Notes under the pieces: model-generated
Databases searched by the model: none
What the model saw: the letters and a program-made list of their open reading frames with translations, nothing else
Told to the model about the DNA's origin: nothing
Part shown: one piece after another, positions 35,345 through 43,689 of the stretch
Numbering within the stretch: the first letter of the stretch is position 1
Layout: every line of letters starts with the position of its first letter
Made by a program: the position numbers and the translations under genes
Origin: Allosediminivita pacifica
GTDB taxonomy: Bacteria; Pseudomonadota; Alphaproteobacteria; Rhodobacterales; Rhodobacteraceae
DNA length: 45,946 nt
Assembly (NCBI RefSeq): GCF_003054175.1
Contig: NZ_QBKN01000034.1
Coordinates: forward strand, 1-45,946
Direction: 5' to 3'

Positions 35345-36390
35345 AGCTTCTCGTGACCGGTGGCGCCGGGTTCATCGGCTCGGCCGTGGTGCGGCTGGCG
35401 GTGTCCCGTGGCCACGAGGTGGTGAATCTCGACGCGCTGACCTATGCCGCCTGCCTCGACAACGTGGCAGAGGCCGCCCAAAGCTCGCTCTACGCCTTCG
35501 AGCAGGCCGACATCCGCGATCGCGACGCGCTGGAGCGTATCTTCGCGAAACATGCGCCCGATGCCGTCATGCACCTGGCCGCCGAATCCCACGTGGACCG
35601 GTCGATCGACGGGCCGGGGGATTTCATCGAGACCAACATCACCGGCACCTACAACATGCTGGAAGCCGCCCGGAAATACTGGGCCGGGGCGGGCCGACCC
35701 GAGGGCTTCCGCTTCCACCACATCTCGACCGACGAGGTCTTCGGCTCGCTGCCCGCCGACCCCTCCGTGCAGTTCACCGAGGACACGCCCTACGATCCGC
35801 GCTCGCCCTACTCGGCCAGCAAGGCCAGTTCCGACCACCTGGTGCGGGCCTGGCACGAAACCTACGGGTTGCCGGTCGTGCTGACCAACTGCTCCAACAA
35901 CTACGGGCCCTACCATTTCCCCGAGAAGCTGATCCCGGTCATCATCCTGAACGCGCTGGCGGGCAGGCCGCTGCCGATCTACGGCGACGGGTCCAACATC
36001 CGCGACTGGCTTTACGTCGAGGATCATGCCGACGCGCTGCTGCTCGTGGTGGAAAAGGGTGCGGTGGGCCGGTCCTACAACATCGGGGGCGAGAACGAGC
36101 GCACGAACCTCGAACTGGTCAGGACGCTCTGCGGGATTCTCGACGCGAAACGCCCCAAGGCGCAAGGCAGCTACACCGATCAGATCACCTTCGTCACCGA
36201 CCGCCCCGGGCATGACGCGCGCTATGCCATCGACCCGTCGCGCATCCGCGCCGAACTCGGCTGGCGGCCGAGCGTGACGGTGGAAGAGGGGCTTGAGCGC
36301 ACCGTGCAATGGTATCTCGACAACGAGGCCTGGTGGCGGGCGCTGCAGGATCGTCAGGGCGTCGGGCTACGGCTGGGGGTAGGGTCATGA
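35341..36390 (+). CDS. rmlB: dTDP-glucose 4,6-dehydratase
   Basis: Second step of dTDP-L-rhamnose synthesis: NAD-dependent dehydration of dTDP-glucose. The protein has 349 residues. The N-terminal [15 protein letters not shown] binds [14 protein letters not shown] and [12 protein letters not shown] carry the catalytic Asp-Glu pair after Thr, and [13 protein letters not shown] has the Tyr/Lys. [17 protein letters not shown] is the family signature. Overlaps rmlC and rmlD by four bases each. Confidence 0.96.
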   Translation: MKLLVTGGAGFIGSAVVRLAVSRGHEVVNLDALTYAACLDNVAEAAQSSLYAFEQADIRDRDALERIFAKHAPDAVMHLAAESHVDRSIDGPGDFIETNITGTYNMLEAARKYWAGAGRPEGFRFHHISTDEVFGSLPADPSVQFTEDTPYDPRSPYSASKASSDHLVRAWHETYGLPVVLTNCSNNYGPYHFPEKLIPVIILNALAGRPLPIYGDGSNIRDWLYVEDHADALLLVVEKGAVGRSYNIGGENERTNLELVRTLCGILDAKRPKAQGSYTDQITFVTDRPGHDARYAIDPSRIRAELGWRPSVTVEEGLERTVQWYLDNEAWWRALQDRQGVGLRLGVGS

Positions 36391-37238
36391 GCGTGCTGGT
36401 CTTCGGCAGAACGGGGCAGGTGGCGCGCGAACTGAGCCGCAGGCTGCCCGGCGCGCGGTTCCTTGGCCGCGAGGAGGCAGATCTCTCCGATCCCGACACC
36501 TGTGGCGCGGCGATCCGTGCCGCAGCTCCCCCGCTCGTCATCAACGCCGCCGCCTATACCGCCGTGGACAAGGCCGAGGAGCAGGAGACGCTTGCCACCA
36601 TCATCAACGGCGAGGCGCCGGGCGTGATGGCGCGGGAATGCGCGGCGCAAGGCATCCCCTTCGTGCACATCTCCACCGACTACGTCTTCGACGGCAGCGG
36701 CGAGATGCCGTTTCGCCCCGACGCGCCCTGCGCGCCGCTCGGGGCCTACGGGCGCAGCAAGCTCGCCGGTGAGGAGGAGGTGCGTGCGGCCGGCGGGCCG
36801 CACGTGATCCTGCGGACAAGCTGGGTCTTCTCCGCCCACGGCAGCAACTTCGTGAAGACCATGCTGCGCCTTTCGGAAAGCCGGGGCCGACTGACCATCG
36901 TCGCCGACCAGGTGGGCGGCCCGACCGCGGCGGGTCCCATCGCCTCGGCCTGCGTGGCGGCGGCGGGCGCCCTGGGGCGCTCCCGCGGCGTCACCGGGAC
37001 CTATCATTTCGCCGGCGCGCCGGACGTGAGCTGGGCCGATTTCGCGCGCGAGATCTTCTCCCGCGCCGGGCGCCAGGTGGAGGTCGAGGACATCCCCTCG
37101 GCGGACTATCCGACCCCCGCCAGGCGCCCGGCCAATTCACGCCTGGACTGCAGCAGCCTGCAGCGGCTCGGGATCACCCGGCCCGATTGGCGGGCCGATC
37201 TCGACCACGTCCTCAAAGACCTCGGAGCATTGGCATGA
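36387..37238 (+). CDS. rmlD: dTDP-4-dehydrorhamnose reductase
   Basis: Last step: NADPH-dependent reduction to dTDP-L-rhamnose. The 283-residue protein has [18 protein letters not shown] at the N-terminus, [13 protein letters not shown], and [12 protein letters not shown]. The catalytic [12 protein letters not shown] is followed by [19 protein letters not shown]. The ATG at 36387 overlaps the rmlB stop; an upstream in-frame ATG (36309) lies inside rmlB and is not used. Confidence 0.95.
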   Translation: MSVLVFGRTGQVARELSRRLPGARFLGREEADLSDPDTCGAAIRAAAPPLVINAAAYTAVDKAEEQETLATIINGEAPGVMARECAAQGIPFVHISTDYVFDGSGEMPFRPDAPCAPLGAYGRSKLAGEEEVRAAGGPHVILRTSWVFSAHGSNFVKTMLRLSESRGRLTIVADQVGGPTAAGPIASACVAAAGALGRSRGVTGTYHFAGAPDVSWADFAREIFSRAGRQVEVEDIPSADYPTPARRPANSRLDCSSLQRLGITRPDWRADLDHVLKDLGALA

Positions 37239-38116
37239 CGGAACGCAAGGGCATCATCCTCGCAGGGGGTTCGGGCACGCGGCTCTACCCGATCACCATG
37301 GGCGTCTCGAAACAGCTCATGCCGGTCTACGACAAGCCCATGGTCTACTACCCGCTCTCGGTGCTGATGCACGCCGGCATCCGCGAGGTGGCCATCATCA
37401 CCACGCCCCACGATCAGGACCAGTTCCGCCGCCTGCTGCAGGACGGCAGCCAGTGGGGCATGAGCTTCACCTACATCACCCAGCCCTCGCCGGACGGGCT
37501 GGCGCAGGCCTACCTGCTGGCCGAGGACTTCCTCGACGGGGCGCCCTCGGCCATGGTGCTGGGCGACAACATCTTCTTCGGCCACGGTCTCCCCGAGGCG
37601 CTGCAGTCGGCGGACGCGCAGGAAAAGGGCGGCACCGTCTTCGGCTACCACGTGGTCGATCCCGAGCGTTACGGCGTGGTGGATTTCGACAAGGACGGTA
37701 CCGCGCGCGAGATCATCGAGAAGCCCGAGGTGCCGCCCTCGAACTTCGCCGTCACCGGGCTCTACTTCCTCGACGCCGAGGCCCCTGCGCGCGCGCGCGC
37801 GATCACCCCCTCGGCGCGGGGCGAGCTCGAGATCGTCTCGCTCCTGCAGAGCTACCTCGAGGAGGGCACGCTCAGCGTCCAGACCATGGGGCGCGGCTAC
37901 GCCTGGCTCGACACCGGCACCCACGCCAGCCTGCTCGATGCCGGCAACTTCGTGCGGACCATGTCGCAGCGGCAGGGCCTGCAGATCGGCTGCCCCGAAG
38001 AGATCGCCTGGCACAACGGCTGGATCGGCAAGGAACTGATGGCCCAGCACGCGAAGACCTTTGGCAAGACCGACTACGGCGGCTACCTGGCGGCACTGAT
38101 CCGCGAGGCGGAGTAG
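37235..38116 (+). CDS. rmlA: Glucose-1-phosphate thymidylyltransferase
   Basis: First step: makes dTDP-glucose from glucose-1-phosphate and dTTP. The 293-residue protein begins with KGIILAGGSGTRLYPITMGVSKQLMPVYDKPM, the classic nucleotidyltransferase signature. LGDNIFFGHGLPE and the C-terminal tail typical of RmlA follow. It overlaps rmlD by ATGA and ends the operon just before a hairpin and a fourth parS-like site. Confidence 0.96.
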   Translation: MTERKGIILAGGSGTRLYPITMGVSKQLMPVYDKPMVYYPLSVLMHAGIREVAIITTPHDQDQFRRLLQDGSQWGMSFTYITQPSPDGLAQAYLLAEDFLDGAPSAMVLGDNIFFGHGLPEALQSADAQEKGGTVFGYHVVDPERYGVVDFDKDGTAREIIEKPEVPPSNFAVTGLYFLDAEAPARARAITPSARGELEIVSLLQSYLEEGTLSVQTMGRGYAWLDTGTHASLLDAGNFVRTMSQRQGLQIGCPEEIAWHNGWIGKELMAQHAKTFGKTDYGGYLAALIREAE

Positions 38117-38131
38117 GGGGCTTCGCTCCCC
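38116..38131 (+). other. GC-rich hairpin after rmlA
   Basis: GGGGGCTTCGCTCCCC begins at the last base of the rmlA stop codon and can form a short stem. There is no T-run after it, so it is at most a weak terminator. A near copy follows kdsA at 43690-43707. Confidence 0.35.
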
Positions 38132-38151
38132 ATGTTTCGCGCGCGAAACAT
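38132..38151. promoter_or_regulatory. parS-like palindrome 4, downstream of rmlA
   Basis: ATGTTTCGCGCGCGAAACAT is identical in 20 bases to palindrome 1. It lies 4.7 kb away on the far side of the rhamnose operon and directly abuts the post-rmlA hairpin. Confidence 0.75.
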
Positions 38152-38252
38152 CGAAATTGATCTCTCTCCCCTTCGCGTATGCGCTGAAGGTGGCGCTGCG
38201 CGCGAGGCTCACGCCCCATTGATCCTGATGCAGGATAGGCGGCCGGCCAGCA

Positions 38253-38262
38253 GGTAGCCGAC
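38253..38262 (+). repeat. Direct repeat, left edge of integrase module (putative att)
   Basis: GGTAGCCGAC occurs here and at 40733-40742, followed in both by NNCTCC (14 of 16 bases shared). The two copies enclose brnA, the brnT remnant, the recombinase and the AlpA-like gene, so they could be att core repeats. Shortness makes chance possible. Confidence 0.3.
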
Positions 38263-38271
38263 TTCTCCGCA

Positions 38272-38565
38272 TCAAGTCAGTCCCGCAGCCTGCCGCAGTG
38301 CTTCGTTCATGCGCGTCTGCCAGCCCGGCCCCCCGGCCTTGAACCGGGACACCACTTCGGGATCGAGGCGCAGCGACACAGCCCCCTTCGGGTTCTCCGC
38401 CTTCGGACGACCGCCCACATTCTTGCGCATCTTCTCGGCCAGCGCCGGGAACGCCTCAGTGAAGGGCTTCGCCTGGGCAAGCTGCGCGTCAGTGGCTTCC
38501 GGAGCATCCGGGTCGCTGGCAATCATCTCCTGAACCTTGGCTTCGCTGAGCGGCGTCTTGGTCAT
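38272..38565 (-). CDS. brnA: BrnA-like antitoxin, probably orphan
   Basis: A 97-residue protein whose C-terminus (KGAVSLRLDPEVVSRFKAGGPGWQTRMNEALRQAAG) matches the ribbon-helix-helix-like BrnA antitoxin family. The N-terminal 50 residues (MTKTPLSEAKVQEMIASDPD) form the extension that normally contacts the BrnT toxin. Its ATG overlaps the stop of a short upstream frame that looks like the last part of BrnT, so the native brnT-brnA order is kept but the toxin is truncated. Without a toxin it may act only as a DNA-binding repressor. Confidence 0.75.
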   Translation of the reverse strand: MTKTPLSEAKVQEMIASDPDAPEATDAQLAQAKPFTEAFPALAEKMRKNVGGRPKAENPKGAVSLRLDPEVVSRFKAGGPGWQTRMNEALRQAAGLT

Positions 38566-38672
38566 AGCAGTTCCCTTTCCTTGCGGCTGGCGGGGCGCAT
38601 CGAGATCACCGAGAGGCCTCGGTTCTCAGGACCGCGAAGATAGCCGCGATCTGAGATTGTTCCTGTAGCCAT
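38562..38672 (-). pseudogene. brnT: Truncated brnT toxin remnant
   Basis: A 36-codon frame overlapping brnA by ATGA. Its end, ENRGLSVISMRPASRKEREL, resembles the C-terminal strand and helix of BrnT toxins (a hydrophobic strand with Ile-Ser, then R-x-A-x-R-x-E-R). A complete BrnT has about 90 residues, so the RNase-like N-terminal part is missing. Its place is taken by the recombinase gene end 42 bases upstream. It is too short to support a toxin and may be untranslated. The family assignment rests on about 20 residues. Confidence 0.5.
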
Positions 38673-38713
38673 GCCCCGACGGTGCGGTCCACAGTATCTG
38701 GTCGTGCCATGTA

Positions 38714-40303
38714 TCACCTCTGATCATTCCATCTCCGTTCCTGCTGGCGGGCAAAGACCAATACCTCGGCCTGTTCGAATTCGGGCGTTCCGCGCATCAG
38801 TTTATGCTCATGGTAGGCGAGCATCAGCTCAAGCTCATCAGAGGTGGAGGGCTCTGCAGCCTCAAACACCTCGAAAATCTCGCGCTTGCGGCCGTCATCG
38901 ACCTTTCCGTAGTACCTCCATGTGACTTCCTCGGAAGCGTGCCCCAGATTCAGTGACCACGCCTTCCGGGCCTCGGCGGTTCTACAGATTTGATCTCCGA
39001 GCTGAACCAGCGTGTGGCGTGCGGAGTGCGGAGAATAGGCTGTGGCTCGGTTCTTTGAGGCTATCTTGAAGGCCTCGGAAACTGCCCCAATCGTCTTCAT
39101 CGGGGCAATCGGATCCTTCTTCCTGCGGCGTGCTGAGGAAAGGCTGGCGAGATCGGGGAACAGAGCATCGTCAGGTTGCAAGCCTAGCGCAGTGCCCTCC
39201 TCAAACCATGCAATGAAGACCTGACGGAAGTGTTCGGTGCGGGGAAACCAGTTCACCACGAAACTCTTGCCGTTTTTCGTGCGCATTTCCTCACCGTCAT
39301 GGGTGATCTGCCGCCGGGCGAGATCCACGTGCCGGCGCCGAACCGTGATCAGCGCGTCCGCCCGCAAACCGCCCAAAAAGGCGAAGGCAAAGATGGCACG
39401 CTGCCGGCGATCCTTGAGGGTCTTCGTCGGCATGGCATCCAGTATTTCCTCGGCTTCATCGAGTGTTGGATACTCCCGCGACTTCGAAACCTTCTTCTGA
39501 TGAAACCGACGCGGCAGCTCGAAGTACGCCGGTACGGGGGCGAGGTGCCGGAACCCGGCCTCCTTTCCAAGCCACTCGAAAAACGCCCTGAGATGTGAGG
39601 CCCTGTGCCGAATGGTGGAATGCGAAAGTCCGCCGCCCCCTGAAGAGACGACATCCTCTCGCCAGGCCGCTGCGTCATCTGTTGTCACCTTGGAGAAGGA
39701 CTTCAGCTGGATGAAGGCCTCGAAAGAGCGGATGGCGGCAAGATGGGCATCCACGGTCTTCTCCGTGTAGCGCCCGGCATAGTCCTGCCAGTCGCGGATG
39801 AGCCGATCGTTGGGCGACGGCTGCGTTTGCGCAGGCTTAGCCTGATTTGTCCCAATACAAGCGGGGCGCGCGCCCAGTTCTTCGTCTATCGAGTTCAGGC
39901 TCGTATTGGTATCAAGGCAATTGCGGATGCTGTCGTATTCCGTCTTACCTAGACGCTTCATCAAGCTTGCTCCGCAGTCCGGGCAAGTCGCATTCGCGAA
40001 CATTTCTCCCTTCGAGCTCGTCTGGAAACAGACCGTCGTGGTTTCAGGGAACAACACGGCCTTGCAGCCCAAGCACTTGAACTCACCGGAGCGCAACTTC
40101 GGCCTCTCTTGGCGCCGATCGGCATGAAAGCGAGCAAGCTCGGCCCCGCGGAAGAGTTGCGGTTTTTGCTTGTCCACGGGGACAAGCCCGCCCCGAACCC
40201 AGTTGCAAACCGTGTTTCGAGAGATGTCATAGAGTGTCAGGACGTCTTGGACGGAGTAGACCCGGTGGGTCTTGGGGCGGACCCCGCGATAGGAACGGCT
40301 CAC
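38714..40303 (-). CDS. Tyrosine recombinase with N-terminal HTH and zinc ribbon
   Basis: A 529-residue three-part protein. Residues 14-60 are a MerR/excisionase-like helix-turn-helix (VYSVQDVLTLYDISRNTVCNWVRGG). A zinc-ribbon candidate follows: C77-x-x-C80 and C107-x-x-C110. From about residue 170 there is an N-terminal SAM-like core-binding domain (TVDAHLAAIRSFEAFIQ). The tyrosine recombinase catalytic domain has R314 in GGLRADAL, H426-x-x-R429 in HSARHT, H455 in LGHASEE and the nucleophile Y464 at the expected nine-residue distance. All key residues are present, so it should be active. The ATG overlaps the AlpA-like stop (ATGA). GC content is lower than in the rml and kds genes beside it. 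Most integrases lack the first two parts. Confidence 0.85.
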   Translation of the reverse strand: MSRSYRGVRPKTHRVYSVQDVLTLYDISRNTVCNWVRGGLVPVDKQKPQLFRGAELARFHADRRQERPKLRSGEFKCLGCKAVLFPETTTVCFQTSSKGEMFANATCPDCGASLMKRLGKTEYDSIRNCLDTNTSLNSIDEELGARPACIGTNQAKPAQTQPSPNDRLIRDWQDYAGRYTEKTVDAHLAAIRSFEAFIQLKSFSKVTTDDAAAWREDVVSSGGGGLSHSTIRHRASHLRAFFEWLGKEAGFRHLAPVPAYFELPRRFHQKKVSKSREYPTLDEAEEILDAMPTKTLKDRRQRAIFAFAFLGGLRADALITVRRRHVDLARRQITHDGEEMRTKNGKSFVVNWFPRTEHFRQVFIAWFEEGTALGLQPDDALFPDLASLSSARRRKKDPIAPMKTIGAVSEAFKIASKNRATAYSPHSARHTLVQLGDQICRTAEARKAWSLNLGHASEEVTWRYYGKVDDGRKREIFEVFEAAEPSTSDELELMLAYHEHKLMRGTPEFEQAEVLVFARQQERRWNDQR

Positions 40304-40716
40304 GATGCTCCTCCTGCGCGAGAGGCATCGTTCAGGTTGCGCTCGTATTCTGCGAGAGCATCCACCGCCCAGCGTGTCGTGCCCTGTGCCAGGCGGACCG
40401 GCGGCGGGAATCCGGGAGCCGTCTTAACCCAGCGCCAGATAGTCGGGCGGGAGACGGAGTATCTCTCGGCCACTTCTTTGTCGGACAGGAAGAGCTTGCG
40501 CGGTTGCTTTTCGGTCCGCAAAGCCGCCGCTTTGCGCGGTGCAGCAGAGCGATCAGCGCGCTCTCTGTTTAGACCAGTACCGTCGCTTGAAGCTTGCGGA
40601 ATATCGTGCGCGGGCTTGGCGACGACATTGCCGCCAGACTCTTGGTATCCGTCCTCTTTGCGGGCGGATGGCTCCAAAGGAAAAAGATCTAGCTGGTTCT
40701 CGCGTAGAAACGTCAT
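40300..40716 (-). CDS. AlpA/excisionase-like HTH protein
   Basis: A 138-residue protein with a C-terminal HTH like AlpA or excisionases (KLFLSDKEVAERYSVSRPTIWRWVKTAPGFPPPVRLAQGTTRW, residues about 75-120). An N-terminal 70-residue polar extension has no recognised fold. AGAAGGGGTAG upstream gives a good ribosome-binding site. It overlaps the recombinase by four bases, so the two are made together. It may set the direction of recombination or regulate the module. Confidence 0.75.
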   Translation of the reverse strand: MTFLRENQLDLFPLEPSARKEDGYQESGGNVVAKPAHDIPQASSDGTGLNRERADRSAAPRKAAALRTEKQPRKLFLSDKEVAERYSVSRPTIWRWVKTAPGFPPPVRLAQGTTRWAVDALAEYERNLNDASRAGGAS

Positions 40717-41045
40717 ACGCCTACCCCTTCTGGGTAGCCGACAACTCCTTCGCCACGCTACTTGTTTTTCGTTAGAACATCGACGGTCATCGCCATATGT
40801 TCTCTATATGTTTCTGTATGAGGCAAGTTGCACCAGGTGCCAAGGGAAAATTCGGCGCAGCTTTCGGCTAGGGGCCAGCTTTGAGACGCCGGGGACATAC
40901 ATGCCGCTCAATGAGAGTGAAGCCACCGGCATCCGACATGGCTAAGCCTTTCAACGGTTGAAGCCTCAGGCCCTGGCCGGATAAGTGGGCGCACAACCCT
41001 CGTGGTATGCCCACGGCCTTTGTAAGTCTCAGCGAGGACATCGAT
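40717..41045. promoter_or_regulatory. Divergent gap between AlpA-like gene and kdsD
   Basis: No convincing gene. It holds the putative right-hand direct repeat (40733-40742) overlapping a hairpin CTACCC...GGGTAG (40721-40737). A repeated ATATGTTYT (40797-40812) could belong to the alpA promoter. The last part should contain the kdsD promoter. GC content rises sharply towards kdsD, which suggests the module edge lies here. Confidence 0.4.
40733..40742 (+). repeat. Direct repeat, right edge of integrase module (putative att)
   Basis: Second copy of GGTAGCCGAC (see 38253-38262), 2,480 bases from the first. It overlaps the 3' arm of a small hairpin just upstream of the AlpA-like start. Confidence 0.3.
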
Positions 41046-42026
41046 ATGCGCGAGAACGCAGCCGTGCCCCCGGACCCGCAGGAAGGGCTGGACCGGATCG
41101 CTCGCGTGCTGCGCATCGAGGCCGAGGCGCTCGTGCAGATGAGCGCCTCGCTCGGGCCCGATCATGCCCGCGCGCTCGAGATATTGCAGGCCGCGCAGGG
41201 GCGCGTCGTCGTCAGCGGCATCGGCAAGTCCGGCCACGTGGGCCGCAAGATCGCCGCCACCTTCGCCTCGACCGGCCAGCCCGCGCAGTTCGTGCACCCG
41301 ACCGAGGCCAGCCACGGCGATCTCGGCATGATCACCGAGAAGGACGTCTGCCTCGTCATCTCCAACTCGGGCGAAACCACCGAGCTGGCCGATCTCGTCA
41401 CTTACAGCCGCCGTTTCGCCATCCCGCTCATCGCCGTCACCGGCGGCGCGGACAGCACGCTGGCACGGCAGGCCGACGTGACCCTGCTGCTGCCCGACGC
41501 GCCCGAGGCCTGCCCGATCGGCGTGGCGCCGACCACCTCGACCACCGCGACGCTCGCGCTCGGTGATGCGCTGGCGGTGGCGCTCATGGAAAAGCGCGGC
41601 TTCCGGCGCGAGGATTTCGAGGTGTTCCACCCGGGCGGCAAGCTCGGGGCGCAGCTGCTCAGCGTGGCGCGGCTGATGCATGCCGGGGCAGACCTGCCGC
41701 TGGTCGAACCGGCGACGCCCATGTCCGAGGGGCTGGTGCTCATGTCGGCCAAGGGCTTCGGCCTTGCCGGGCTGGTCGAGGACGGGCGGCTCGCCGGGAT
41801 CGTCACCGATGGCGACCTGCGGCGCAACATGCACCGGCTGCTCGACAGCACCGCGGGCGAGGTTGCGACGCGAAATCCCAAGACCGTGTCCCCCGACACG
41901 CTCGCCTCCGAGGCGCTCAAGATCATGAACGAGGCCAAGATCAGCGCGCTTTTCGTGGTGGACGCAGACCACCGCGTGCAGGGGCTGCTGCATATCCACG
42001 ACCTGCTGCGCGCCGGCGTGGCCTGA
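41046..42026 (+). CDS. kdsD: D-arabinose-5-phosphate isomerase
   Basis: Converts ribulose-5-phosphate to arabinose-5-phosphate, the first step to Kdo. The 326-residue protein has an N-terminal SIS sugar-isomerase domain (VVVSGIGKSGHVGRKIAATFASTGQPA, HGDLGMI, ISNSGETTEL). Two CBS domains follow (about residues 205-320, ending LFVVDADHRVQGLLHIHDLLRAG). ATG 41046 has GAGGAC nine bases upstream; ATG 41007 adds 13 residues without a good signal. It is first of kdsD-kdsB-kdsA. Confidence 0.93.
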   Translation: MRENAAVPPDPQEGLDRIARVLRIEAEALVQMSASLGPDHARALEILQAAQGRVVVSGIGKSGHVGRKIAATFASTGQPAQFVHPTEASHGDLGMITEKDVCLVISNSGETTELADLVTYSRRFAIPLIAVTGGADSTLARQADVTLLLPDAPEACPIGVAPTTSTTATLALGDALAVALMEKRGFRREDFEVFHPGGKLGAQLLSVARLMHAGADLPLVEPATPMSEGLVLMSAKGFGLAGLVEDGRLAGIVTDGDLRRNMHRLLDSTAGEVATRNPKTVSPDTLASEALKIMNEAKISALFVVDADHRVQGLLHIHDLLRAGVA

Positions 42027-42038
42027 AAGGTGACCAAG

Positions 42039-42848
42039 GTGACAGACGTGAAGACCGTGATCCTGATCCCCGCGCGCTATGCCTCGACCCGCTACCCGGG
42101 CAAGCCGCTGGCGACCCTGCGGGGATCCGACGGCGTGGCGAAGCCGCTCCTGCAATGGACCTGGGAGGTGGCCCGCGCCGTGCCCGAGGCCGATGCCGTC
42201 TACGTGGCCACCGACGATGACCGCATCGCCGAGGCGGCCCGGGGCTTCGGGGCCGAGGTCATCATGACCGATCCCGACTGCCGCAACGGGACCGAGCGCT
42301 GCGCCGACGCGCTGGCGCGTGCGGGGCTTTCCCCCGAGGTGGTGGTGAACCTGCAGGGCGACGCGCCGCTGACGCCCGCCTGGTTCCTGTCGGATCTCAT
42401 CGGCGCCATGCGCGCCGACGCCACGCTGGACGCGGCGACGCCGGTGTTGCGCTGCGATCCCGCCACGCTCGAGATGTTCCGCCAGGACCGGCGCGCGGGC
42501 CGCGTGGGCGGCACCACCGCCGTCTTCGACGGGGCAGGGCGCGGCCTCTATTTCAGCAAGGAGGTCATCCCCTTCACCGGCGATGCGGTCTTTGACGCCG
42601 GCGACACGGTGCCCGTCTTCCACCACGTGGGCGTCTACGCCTACCGGCCTGCGGCGCTCGCCGCCTACCTTGGCTGGGCACCCGGCCCGCTCGAAACCCT
42701 CGAGGGCCTCGAACAGCTGCGCTTCCTCGAGAACGGCGCCCGCCTGCAATGCGTCGAGGTCGAGGGCCGGGGCCGCGTCTTCTGGGAGCTCAACAACCCC
42801 GAGGACGTCGACCGCATCGAAACCATCCTGCGCGCGGAGAGCACATGA
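42039..42848 (+). CDS. kdsB: 3-deoxy-manno-octulosonate cytidylyltransferase
   Basis: Activates Kdo to CMP-Kdo. The protein has about 269 residues with the signature VILIPARYASTRYPGKPLA, the metal/nucleotide segment VNLQGDAPL, and the C-terminal GLEQLRFLENGARL. No ATG is available. GTG 42039 is chosen because AAAGGTGA lies five bases upstream; GTG 42030 is an alternative. The family usually reads QGDEP, and here Ala replaces Glu, seen in part of the KdsB/CKS family. The stop overlaps the kdsA ATG. Confidence 0.92.
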   Translation: MTDVKTVILIPARYASTRYPGKPLATLRGSDGVAKPLLQWTWEVARAVPEADAVYVATDDDRIAEAARGFGAEVIMTDPDCRNGTERCADALARAGLSPEVVVNLQGDAPLTPAWFLSDLIGAMRADATLDAATPVLRCDPATLEMFRQDRRAGRVGGTTAVFDGAGRGLYFSKEVIPFTGDAVFDAGDTVPVFHHVGVYAYRPAALAAYLGWAPGPLETLEGLEQLRFLENGARLQCVEVEGRGRVFWELNNPEDVDRIETILRAEST

Positions 42849-43681
42849 CCGAGACCGTCCAACCCCGCACCGTGGCCGCCGGCCCGGTCAGCTTCTCCAA
42901 CGCGGCGCCCTTCGCGCTGATCGCCGGGCCCTGCCAGATGGAGAGCCTCGAGCATTCGCGCATGCTGTGTGCGAAGATCGCCGAGGCCACCGCGCCCTAC
43001 GGCATCCCCTTCGTCTTCAAGGCGAGCTACGACAAGGCCAACCGCTCCTCGTTGGGCAGCGAACGCGGGCTCGGCATCGAGAAGGGCCTCGAGATCCTCG
43101 CCGCCATCCGCGAGGAATTCGGCTGCCCGGTGCTGACCGACGTGCATGACACGGGCCAGGTGGCCCGCGCGGGCGAGGTGGCCGACATCCTGCAGATCCC
43201 CGCCTTCCTGTCGCGCCAGACCGACCTGCTGCTCGCCGCTGGCGAAACCGGCCGCGTCATCAACGTCAAGAAGGGCCAGTTCCTCGCGCCCTGGGACATG
43301 GCCAACGTCGCCGCCAAGATCGCCTCGACGGGCAACGAGAACATCCTGCTCTGCGAACGCGGCGCGAGCTTCGGCTACAACATGCTGGTAAGCGACTTCC
43401 GCGCGCTGCCGATCATGGCCGGGACCGGCTACCCGGTGATTTTTGATGCCACCCACTCGGTGCAACTGCCGGGCGGGCAGGGGGGCACCTCGGGCGGGCA
43501 GCGCGAATTCGTCGAACCGCTGGCGCGCGCGGCGCTGGCCGTGGGCGCCGCGGGGCTTTTCGTCGAGACCCACGAGGACCCCGACAACGCCCCCTCGGAC
43601 GGGCCCAACATGGTGCCCGTGGACCGGCTGCCGGCGCTGCTGGGGCGGCTTGCCGCCATCGACGCGCTCACCAAGGGCTGA
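42845..43681 (+). CDS. kdsA: 3-deoxy-8-phosphooctulonate synthase
   Basis: Condenses phosphoenolpyruvate and arabinose-5-phosphate to Kdo-8-phosphate. The 278-residue TIM barrel has FALIAGPCQMES, FKASYDKANRSS, DVHDTGQV, FLSRQTDLL, NVKKGQFLAPWDM, CERGASFGYNMLVSDFRALPIM and FDATHSVQLPGG, all family hallmarks. KdsC (the phosphatase that follows) is not present, so that step must come from the chromosome or a non-specific phosphatase. Confidence 0.96.
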   Translation: MTETVQPRTVAAGPVSFSNAAPFALIAGPCQMESLEHSRMLCAKIAEATAPYGIPFVFKASYDKANRSSLGSERGLGIEKGLEILAAIREEFGCPVLTDVHDTGQVARAGEVADILQIPAFLSRQTDLLLAAGETGRVINVKKGQFLAPWDMANVAAKIASTGNENILLCERGASFGYNMLVSDFRALPIMAGTGYPVIFDATHSVQLPGGQGGTSGGQREFVEPLARAALAVGAAGLFVETHEDPDNAPSDGPNMVPVDRLPALLGRLAAIDALTKG

Positions 43682-43689
43682 GCCGGGCA

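Noticed and set aside
35542-35552. TTCGCGAAA in rmlB as a further parS site
   Set aside because: Only an 8-base core with no arms; lacks the TTTCGCGCGCGAAA shared by the four real candidates.
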